Shown here: positions 1 to 5,948 of the stretch, piece after piece | How positions within the stretch are numbered: the first letter of the stretch is position 1 | Layout: each line of letters opens with the position of its first letter | NCBI GenBank assembly: GCA_017536885.1 | Contig: JAFWCM010000231.1 | Span: forward strand, 1 to 38,694 | From: Solobacterium sp. | Lineage (GTDB): Bacteria; Bacillota_I; Bacilli_A; Erysipelotrichales; Erysipelotrichaceae | Length of the DNA: 38,694 nt | Direction: 5' to 3' | Translations under genes and position numbers: made by a program | Notes under the pieces: generated by a model | Databases searched by the model: none | What the model saw: the letters and a program-made list of their open reading frames with translations, nothing else | What the model was told of the DNA's origin: nothing

Positions 1-277
1 CCTGAACGAGGGTATCCTCACTCGGGTTGACGCGGAGGATGTCGTAGGTAATTCCGTCCAATATCCCTTCTTCATGGGTGATATCTTCGTTATTCCCTTT
101 GGTATAAACAGAGATCGCCGTGCTTACCGGCCGGCGCAGATGGTGAACCCGCTTGGTCTCATCCCATGAGTTCTCCACTTCTTCCGCCAGTGCGGGTTTC
201 AGAAATCCGCTGAACAGCATCACTGCCGCAAGCATCAGGATTCTCGTTTTTTCTGTTTTCCGTCTTCTGTTTTTCAT
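1..277 (-). CDS. Secreted protein of unknown function, N-terminal part (runs off left edge)
   Basis: Only the first 92 codons are present. The product begins with a basic n-region (MKNRRRKTEK), a hydrophobic stretch of about 15 residues and an Ala-Leu-Ala-Glu signal peptidase I-like site near residue 31, so it should be exported. The mature part (ENSWDETKRVHHL and onward) matches no family I recognise. A TATAAT -10 box lies on the minus strand at 293-298. This leaves a leader of only about ten nucleotides with no Shine-Dalgarno sequence, so the message may be near-leaderless or the promoter call may be wrong. The start was chosen because it gives a canonical signal peptide. The gene is separated from the sugar operon upstream of it by a terminator at 374-397. 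Confidence 0.6.
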   Translation of the reverse strand, partial: MKNRRRKTEKTRILMLAAVMLFSGFLKPALAEEVENSWDETKRVHHLRRPVSTAISVYTKGNNEDITHEEGILDGITYDILRVNPSEDTLVQ

Positions 278-365
278 AATTGCGCAAGAAGTATTATACC
301 CGATTTTTCCGTTGTGGGTACCCAATTATATCAATCCGTTTCTGAGAGTTTGCACACATCGCCCA

Positions 366-400
366 TAATAGAAAACACAGCCCCGTCGAGCTGTGTTCCA
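366..400 (-). terminator. Rho-independent terminator of the nucleotide-sugar operon
   Basis: Perfect 8-bp inverted repeat, arms AACACAGC at 374-381 and GCTGTGTT at 390-397 with an 8-nt loop. On the minus strand it is followed by a short T-rich run. It lies just after the stop codon of the GT10 gene and closes the five-gene operon. Confidence 0.75.
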
Positions 401-404
401 TCCC

Positions 405-1403
405 TTATCTGGTTCTTCTGCGGCTGAGCATCGTTCCGCTCTGAATCCGCTTCAGCTGATTGGATGCCCTCTTCAGTATGGTGTGGATGTGCTTTTCATA
501 GAAGGCATGGCGCTGTATGCTTTCGGCCTTTGCCCGGGTGTACATGGAATCCGGACGCCGGAATGCCTTTTTGTAATCCTGTTCGATGATATAGACCAGA
601 AAGTTCTCGAAGGCATCGGGATTGAGGTATTCCTTCACCGGCGGCTCATTGATCATCTTCAGATAGAGTTCCTCATCCGCGTCGATCTTCTTTACCGCTT
701 CGAGCACGGCATCGAAATTCTCATATTCCCCGCAGTTGATGAACGCATCCGGGTTGAAGTCCATTGCCGCAAGAGGATCGCCGTAATAGATCGGGACCGC
801 CCTGCTCGCGAAGGCATCGACGATCTTTTCCGTGATATATCCCGGATAGGAGGCGTTCTCGCAGGCGATCGCGAATTTATACTTTGAAGAGAAAGCGATC
901 TTGTCCTTCACCGCCCCGCCGATATTGTTGCGGTAGCGGCCGCCGCTGGCTACCGGCTGATAGCTCTCCATTGTTTCCAGAAGCTCGGTCCGCTTGTCCT
1001 GGGCAAAGCAGTTGGATACGACAAAGGAACAGAATCCCTCTTTTGCCGCAAGGTCCTCTTTCGTGAATACCGGCCGCTCTCTGAGGGAGAGATATTCCTT
1101 CTCGTAACCGTGAAAGAGATAATACGGAAACCGGAGATAGCGGTCAGCGAACTCGAGGTGATCAAATCCCGCCGCGTAGTCACATTCGTTGAAATCCGGA
1201 GTGATGCATTCGCCGGTATAGAAGATGCGCACGCAGTCATAGTTCAGATGATCGCTTCCGAAGACCGAGTAGATCAGATACTCCGGGTCTTTGTCGGTGA
1301 CTATGACATCGTAGTGTTTTTTCAGAAGAGGAAGATAATCGTTTTTTTCTTTGTCAAAGCCCCGGTGCTGATCGGCAAAGGCAACCCGTATCGTCCGCTT
1401 CAT
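405..1403 (-). CDS. Glycosyltransferase family 10 (fucosyltransferase-like)
   Basis: The 332-residue soluble protein carries the signature of GT10 alpha-fucosyltransferases in its C-terminal half. Residues 177-210 read FAIACENASYPGYITEKI, then an Ala-Phe-Ala-Ser segment and VPIYYGDP, matching the family's donor-binding block (F-x-ENS-x-TEK and VP-x-x-x-G). Known GT10 enzymes use GDP-L-fucose, but no GDP-fucose genes (gmd, fcl) occur in this operon. The preceding genes instead make a dTDP-6-deoxyhexose. I infer that it may transfer D-fucofuranose or a related sugar to a surface glycan. The start ATGA overlaps the mutase stop by 4 nt, so translation is coupled. It is the last gene of the operon. 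Confidence 0.8.
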   Translation of the reverse strand: MKRTIRVAFADQHRGFDKEKNDYLPLLKKHYDVIVTDKDPEYLIYSVFGSDHLNYDCVRIFYTGECITPDFNECDYAAGFDHLEFADRYLRFPYYLFHGYEKEYLSLRERPVFTKEDLAAKEGFCSFVVSNCFAQDKRTELLETMESYQPVASGGRYRNNIGGAVKDKIAFSSKYKFAIACENASYPGYITEKIVDAFASRAVPIYYGDPLAAMDFNPDAFINCGEYENFDAVLEAVKKIDADEELYLKMINEPPVKEYLNPDAFENFLVYIIEQDYKKAFRRPDSMYTRAKAESIQRHAFYEKHIHTILKRASNQLKRIQSGTMLSRRRTR

Positions 1404-2572
1404 GATCTCTCCAGCAGCCCTTCGGCAAGTTCGATCGCCGCATCGGTGATCGCATCCATGTTGTAATACCGGTACTCGGCAAGACGGCCGAGCAGATGTA
1501 CGTTCTTCATCGGTTCAAGAACCTTCACATAAGCTTCATAGCTCTGTTTTGAGGCTTCGGTGAACACGGGATAATAGGGCACATTGCCCTTCTCTCTCCG
1601 TCTGTCGTAGGCATAAGGGTATTCCACCGCAATCGTCGTCTTCTCTTCCGGCGGGTTTTTCTGCATGTTCTTGTATTCGGTGATCCGCGTGAAGGGATGT
1701 TCTTCTTCGGGGGTCGGGTAATTCACCGTGGTCACCGGCTGAAACCTTCCCTCTTCCGTGCGCACTTCGAATTCGAGGCTGCGGTAGGAAAGATCGCCAT
1801 AGCGGTAATTCAGAAGATGATCGGCCAGTCCCGTATAGATCACTTCGCCTTCAAACTCCTCCCCGTCCAGCAGAACTCTGTTCTCTTCGGGAAGCACCGC
1901 AAGATGATCCATGGCTTCGGTGTTTAAGCGCACATCGATCAGAGGATGATCGAGCATCTTTTCAAACATCGCGGTAAATCCGTTTTCGGGCATCTTCTGA
2001 AAGCTGTCCTGAAAATAGCGGTCATCATAGCCGCAGAGCACCGGCACCCGCGCCGTCACGGCGGGATCGATCTCTTCGGCGGTATAGCCCCACTGCTTCA
2101 TCGTGTAGTACTTGAAGACGTGCTCGAAGATATATTCCGCAAGCTCCCGGATTTCCGGGTCACTGTGTTTTCTCAGCTCCAGAATCGGAACCTTCCTGTC
2201 CTTTCCGTACGCTTCAAGAAGCAGGGACTCAAGACGCTGTGCCCTCTCCTTTTCAAACACGGTTTCGATCGAAGTGAAGTTGAATGGAATCGGAACGAGC
2301 TTTCCTTCCACATATCCGAGCACCCTGTGCTGGTAGTCATACCAGTCCGTAAAACGGGAAAGGAATTCCGCTGCTTTTGCGGAACTGGTATGAAAGATAT
2401 GCGGTCCGTATTCATGCCGCATCACCCGGTTTTCATCGAGATAGTCATAGGCGTTGCCGGCGATGTGAGGTCTCTTTTCGAAAATCACGACGCGCTTTCC
2501 GCCCTCGGCGAGAATCCGGGCGCTGACGGCTCCGGCAAACCCCGCGCCGACAATCACAGCATCCGGTTTCAT
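1400..2572 (-). CDS. UDP-galactopyranose mutase-type flavoenzyme, possibly dTDP-fucopyranose mutase
   Basis: The 390-residue FAD protein has the N-terminal dinucleotide-binding motif VGAGFAGAVSARIL, then FEKRPHIAGNAYD, YGPHIFHT and YTMKQWG, all characteristic of the UGM family that interconverts pyranose and furanose nucleotide sugars. C-terminal landmarks FTRITEYK, YYPV and GRLAEYRYYNMD are also present. Length is normal. Classical UGM (Glf) has an Arg in its PVRF/PVRT segment; here the matching segment reads PVLCGYDDRYF with Leu. The neighbours rfbA, an SDR reductase and rfbB recall the E. coli O52 set rmlA, rmlB, fcf1, fcf2, where Fcf2 is a Glf homologue acting on dTDP-D-fucopyranose. The substrate is therefore uncertain: UDP-Gal or dTDP-Fuc. 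It overlaps the rfbB stop by one base (TAATG). Confidence 0.85.
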   Translation of the reverse strand: MKPDAVIVGAGFAGAVSARILAEGGKRVVIFEKRPHIAGNAYDYLDENRVMRHEYGPHIFHTSSAKAAEFLSRFTDWYDYQHRVLGYVEGKLVPIPFNFTSIETVFEKERAQRLESLLLEAYGKDRKVPILELRKHSDPEIRELAEYIFEHVFKYYTMKQWGYTAEEIDPAVTARVPVLCGYDDRYFQDSFQKMPENGFTAMFEKMLDHPLIDVRLNTEAMDHLAVLPEENRVLLDGEEFEGEVIYTGLADHLLNYRYGDLSYRSLEFEVRTEEGRFQPVTTVNYPTPEEEHPFTRITEYKNMQKNPPEEKTTIAVEYPYAYDRRREKGNVPYYPVFTEASKQSYEAYVKVLEPMKNVHLLGRLAEYRYYNMDAITDAAIELAEGLLERS

Positions 2573-3594
2573 TACTGACGGTCCTTATACATCTCAGCGT
2601 AGTAATTCCGGTAATCTCCGTTTACGATATGTTCCCACCAGGGACGGTTGGCAAGATACCACTCAATGGTCTTCTGAATGCCGGTCTCGAAGGTATACTC
2701 CGGTTTCCATCCGAGTTCGGTTTCGATCTTGGTCGGATCCATCGCATAGCGAAGGTCATGACCGGGCCGGTCCTTGACAAAATGGATCAGGGATTCGGGC
2801 TTGCCGAGCAGACGCAGAATCGTCTTTACGACTTCGAGGTTGGATACCTCATTGTGACCGCCGATGTTGTAGACCTCACCCACGCGGCCCCTGCGCATGA
2901 TGAGATCGATCGCCGAGCAGTGATCCGTGACATAGAGCCAGTCGCGGACATTCGCCCCTTCGCCGTACACCGGGATTGACTCATCCGCCAGCGCTCTTGA
3001 GATCACCAGCGGAATCAGCTTCTCGGGGAAGTGATACGGGCCATAGTTGTTGGAACAGCGGCTGATCGTCACCGGCAGGCCATAGGTTCTGTGATAGGCA
3101 TTCACAAGCAGATCGGCAGAGGCCTTGGAGGCGCTGTAGGGGCTGCTGGTGTGAATCGGGGTTTCTTCCGTAAAGAGCAGATCCGGCCTGTCCAGCGGCA
3201 GATCGCCGTAGACTTCGTCCGTGCTCACCTGGTGAAAGCGGCCGACATTGTATTTCCGGCAGGCATCCATCAGCGTCTGCACGCCGAGGATGTTCGTATT
3301 GAGGAAGATGCCCGGATCTTCGATCGAGCGGTCGACATGCGACTCGGCCGCGAAGTTGACCACGACATCGAACTTCTCCTTCGCAAACAGATCATCGATG
3401 AACTCCCGGTCGGTGATGTCGCCTTTGACAAAGCGGAAGTTCGGCCGGTTCATGATCGGCTCCAGGGTCTCCAGGTTTCCCGCATAGGTCAGCGCATCTA
3501 GGACGACCGTCTCATCTTCGGGATGGCGGTTTACCATCATGTGGGCAAAATTGCCGCCGATAAATCCGGCACCGCCGGTAACTAATACTTTCAT
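2572..3594 (-). CDS. rfbB: dTDP-glucose 4,6-dehydratase
   Basis: This 340-residue extended SDR enzyme converts dTDP-glucose to dTDP-4-keto-6-deoxyglucose in the cytoplasm. It shows the N-terminal NAD motif TGGAGFIGGNFAH, the STDEVYGDL segment carrying the catalytic Thr-Asp-Glu triplet, and the YSASKASAD (YxxxK) motif followed by SRCSNNYGPYHFPEKLIP. All are diagnostic for RfbB/RmlB. Length matches the family. It sits between an SDR reductase gene (4-nt overlap) and the mutase gene (1-nt overlap). rfbC and rfbD, needed for dTDP-L-rhamnose, are missing from the window, so its product probably feeds another dTDP-sugar unless those genes lie elsewhere. Confidence 0.95.
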   Translation of the reverse strand: MKVLVTGGAGFIGGNFAHMMVNRHPEDETVVLDALTYAGNLETLEPIMNRPNFRFVKGDITDREFIDDLFAKEKFDVVVNFAAESHVDRSIEDPGIFLNTNILGVQTLMDACRKYNVGRFHQVSTDEVYGDLPLDRPDLLFTEETPIHTSSPYSASKASADLLVNAYHRTYGLPVTISRCSNNYGPYHFPEKLIPLVISRALADESIPVYGEGANVRDWLYVTDHCSAIDLIMRRGRVGEVYNIGGHNEVSNLEVVKTILRLLGKPESLIHFVKDRPGHDLRYAMDPTKIETELGWKPEYTFETGIQKTIEWYLANRPWWEHIVNGDYRNYYAEMYKDRQ

Positions 3595-4478
3595 ATCTCC
3601 TCCAAAATTCGCTCGGTTTCGAGCCTGATTCCTTGGTTCAGCGTCACTTCCGGCTGCCAGCCGGTCAGACGCTTCAGTTTTGATACATCGAGCACGATGG
3701 ATTCCACCACCGGCACTTCACTCTTTCTGAGTTCGATCTTCACGCTCTTTCCGGTTTGCGCTTCGATCATCGAGATGATGTCCTGAAGGCTGGTCCCGGC
3801 GCCGCTGCCGACATTGATGATCTCATTGCATATCTCCCGCTCCAGAAGGCCTTCGATCGCGGCGGCAAGATCGGTGATGTAGAAGTAATCGCGCACCGAG
3901 TGCGCAGACGCCCACATCTCGAACACTTCGCCCGTCAGCGCCTTGCGGATCAGGATCGGAATGACGCCCTGTTTCTTGCCGGGGATCTGATAGCCGCCGT
4001 AGGGATTGGACAGCCGCAGGATCAGATAGTCCATGCCGCAGCTGCGGATGATTTCCTCCGAAAGATATTTGGACCTGGCATACAGACTTGCGGGTTTCAC
4101 CGGGTCCGCTTCGGATATCGGGCGTTCCGTATTTCCGTAGATCGTTCCGCCGCTTGAGAAAAAAACAATCTTCCCGGCGCCGCCCGCTCTGAGTGAGGCC
4201 ATCAGGCTGCGGTACATCGCGCCGATGCGGGCCAGCTCCCCTTCTTCATCTTCCGTTCTGGCGGTATTGGCAACAAGGCCGATCGCATCGATCACGACCG
4301 CATCTCTGAGATTCTTTTCTGCCATGGCAGCCGGATCAAACGCATCGACTTCCGTAAACCGATCCAGAAGCGGCACATAGGGACTGTCAATCCCCCAGAG
4401 TTCCGTTTCATACCGGTCTTTCAGAAGGGAGTACAGATTGGTTCCGAGATATCCTGCCCCGAGTATGATCACACGCAT
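3591..4478 (-). CDS. NAD(P)-dependent epimerase/reductase (extended SDR), candidate dTDP-4-keto-6-deoxyglucose reductase
   Basis: This is a short extended-SDR enzyme of about 295 residues with a nucleotide-binding GAGYLG motif near its start, FFSSGGTIYG around the catalytic Ser/Thr, and ASLYARSKYLSEE carrying YxxxK. Later landmarks RLSNPYGGYQ and VRDYFYITDL are typical of UDP-glucose 4-epimerase-like proteins. Lying between rfbA and rfbB, it could reduce the 4-keto sugar to dTDP-D-fucose, as Fcf1 does in E. coli O52, or epimerise a hexose. Two in-frame ATGs exist, at 4487 and 4478. An AGAAAGG ribosome site sits one base from the first but 10 nt from the second, so 4478 was chosen. The first would give an ATGA overlap with rfbA. 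Confidence 0.8.
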   Translation of the reverse strand: MRVIILGAGYLGTNLYSLLKDRYETELWGIDSPYVPLLDRFTEVDAFDPAAMAEKNLRDAVVIDAIGLVANTARTEDEEGELARIGAMYRSLMASLRAGGAGKIVFFSSGGTIYGNTERPISEADPVKPASLYARSKYLSEEIIRSCGMDYLILRLSNPYGGYQIPGKKQGVIPILIRKALTGEVFEMWASAHSVRDYFYITDLAAAIEGLLEREICNEIINVGSGAGTSLQDIISMIEAQTGKSVKIELRKSEVPVVESIVLDVSKLKRLTGWQPEVTLNQGIRLETERILEEI

Positions 4479-4483
4479 GCGGT

Positions 4484-5395
4484 TCATGCCTTTCTCTTCT
4501 TTTTCAGATTGGTCTTGATATGACCTTTGGCGATATTGCGCAGATGTTCGCCATACCCGCTTTTTCCGTAGCTCTCTGCCGCTTCGAGAAGCTGTCTGTC
4601 ATCGATCCAGCCGTTGTACCAGGCGATCTCTTCCGGAACGGAGATGCGGATACCCTGAACATCCTCCACCATGCGTACATACTCGGATGCCTGCGAGAGC
4701 GATTCGATCGTACCGGTGTCGAGCCAGGCAAATCCCCTCCCGAACACCGTGATGTCAAGTTCCCCGTTGGCGAGATAGACCTTATTGAGATCGGTGATCT
4801 CATATTCGCCTCTTGCGCTCGGTTTAAGTTCCTTTGCGTATTTCACAACCCGGTTGTCATAGAAATAGAGTCCGACCACGGCGTAGTTGGATTTGGGATG
4901 TTCGGGTTTTTCCTCAAGCGAAATCACCTTTCCGTTCTCATCAAATTCGGCAACGCCGAAGCGCTCGGGGTCTTTGACATACTGGCCGAACACCGTCGCA
5001 TGCCCGGTTGTCTCGGTATTCCCTACGGTCTCCCTCAGCATCGTGGAGAACTTGTTTCCGTAAAAGATATTGTCGCCGAGAATCAGGCAGACGTCATCGC
5101 TTCCGATGAACGACTCTCCCAGCACAAACGCCTGGGCAAGGCCGTTGGGCACTTCCTGGACCTGATAGGAAAAGGATACGCCGAACTGGCTTCCGTCGCC
5201 GAGCAGACGTTCAAAATTGGGAAGGTCCTGAGGCGTAGAAATAATCAGTATTTCCCGGATCCCCGCCAGCATCAGTGTGCTCAGCGGATAATAAATCATC
5301 GGTTTGTCATAGACCGGCAGAAGCTGTTTTGAGGTTACCTTGGTCAGAGGGTACAGCCTCGTTCCGCTTCCTCCGGCAAGTATAATGCCTTTCAT
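4484..5395 (-). CDS. rfbA: Glucose-1-phosphate thymidylyltransferase
   Basis: The 303-residue enzyme makes dTDP-glucose from dTTP and glucose-1-phosphate, the entry step to dTDP-deoxysugars. The N-terminus shows the pyrophosphorylase signature [19 protein letters not shown] followed by [20 protein letters not shown]. Further on are [16 protein letters not shown] and [11 protein letters not shown], all typical of RfbA/RmlA. Length is normal apart from a short basic tail ([10 protein letters not shown]). The ribosome site AAGGAGA lies about 10 nt upstream of the start. A TAAAAT box around 5436 may give the operon its own promoter, since 67 nt separate it from the upstream lipoprotein. It is the first gene of the five-gene coupled operon. 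Confidence 0.95.
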   Translation of the reverse strand: MKGIILAGGSGTRLYPLTKVTSKQLLPVYDKPMIYYPLSTLMLAGIREILIISTPQDLPNFERLLGDGSQFGVSFSYQVQEVPNGLAQAFVLGESFIGSDDVCLILGDNIFYGNKFSTMLRETVGNTETTGHATVFGQYVKDPERFGVAEFDENGKVISLEEKPEHPKSNYAVVGLYFYDNRVVKYAKELKPSARGEYEITDLNKVYLANGELDITVFGRGFAWLDTGTIESLSQASEYVRMVEDVQGIRISVPEEIAWYNGWIDDRQLLEAAESYGKSGYGEHLRNIAKGHIKTNLKKKRKA

Positions 5396-5462
5396 ACCTG
5401 TCCGTTCTCCTTATCGAAACGCTTATATTTTAACATATGGAAAGAACCCGTCTTTTTCCGTA

Positions 5463-5849
5463 TCAGTTTACGGTAAAGACAAGCACCGATCCGTCCTTTC
5501 CCGAAAGGGTCAGCGTCCCTTCTTCCCGGTTCCAGGCATAGTCACCTTCGGGAAGATGAAGACTCTTCTGATCCCAGGTCACATCGTCTTTCTGTTTCTC
5601 TTCGCCATCGGCGCTGACTGTCAATGTGCCGCTGCCGTCGTCCTCCAGAACAAGCGCAACTTCCTCGCCCAGCGCCCGCAGATACGAAAGGGTTTCTTTT
5701 CCTTCTTCACTGCTCAGTCCCTGGCGTTCCATGCCGGTAAGACGATAGGTTCCGCTCGGTTTGCTTTCTTCCGCTTTCTTTCCGCAGCCAATAAACAGCA
5801 GTGCGGATAAGAGGAAGAGAATCATCCGGCTTCGGATCTTCTGTTTCAT
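5463..5849 (-). CDS. Small predicted lipoprotein
   Basis: A 128-residue product with a lipoprotein signal peptide: basic start MKQKIRSR, hydrophobic core MILFLLSALLFIG and lipobox Cys at LLFIGC. The mature part contains a two-fold beta-rich pattern (GTYRLTGM, VALVLEDDGSGTLTVS, LTLSGKDGSVLVFTV) that looks like a small beta-barrel or lipocalin-like sheet, but I do not recognise a named family. Two consecutive ATGs occur at 5852 and 5849. The GGGAGA ribosome site is 7 nt from the second, so 5849 was preferred. The gene lies between the terminator of the LCP operon and the rfbA operon and may be monocistronic. Confidence 0.65.
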   Translation of the reverse strand: MKQKIRSRMILFLLSALLFIGCGKKAEESKPSGTYRLTGMERQGLSSEEGKETLSYLRALGEEVALVLEDDGSGTLTVSADGEEKQKDDVTWDQKSLHLPEGDYAWNREEGTLTLSGKDGSVLVFTVN

Positions 5850-5884
5850 CATATGTTCTCCCATACCGTTTCAACTTTACCACA

Positions 5885-5937
5885 ACAAAGAGAAAAGCTC
5901 CGCACAGCTTATGACAAAGCGCATGCGAAGCTCTCAT
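5885..5937 (-). terminator. Terminator after the LCP operon
   Basis: Arms AGCTTCGCA and TGCGGAGCT (plus-strand 5924-5932 and 5896-5904, one G-U pair, extended by further G-U pairing), followed on the minus strand by TTTTCTCTTTG. It lies just after the LCP stop codon. Confidence 0.7.
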
Positions 5938-5948
5938 TTTTCCGATGG

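Noticed and set aside
1400-5395. Standard dTDP-L-rhamnose operon
   Set aside because: rfbC and rfbD are missing and a mutase plus a single SDR reductase are present instead; rhamnose remains possible only if the other genes lie elsewhere.
5396-5462. Terminator between the small lipoprotein gene and rfbA
   Set aside because: Only a 5-bp GGAAA/TTTCC pairing is present, too weak to call.
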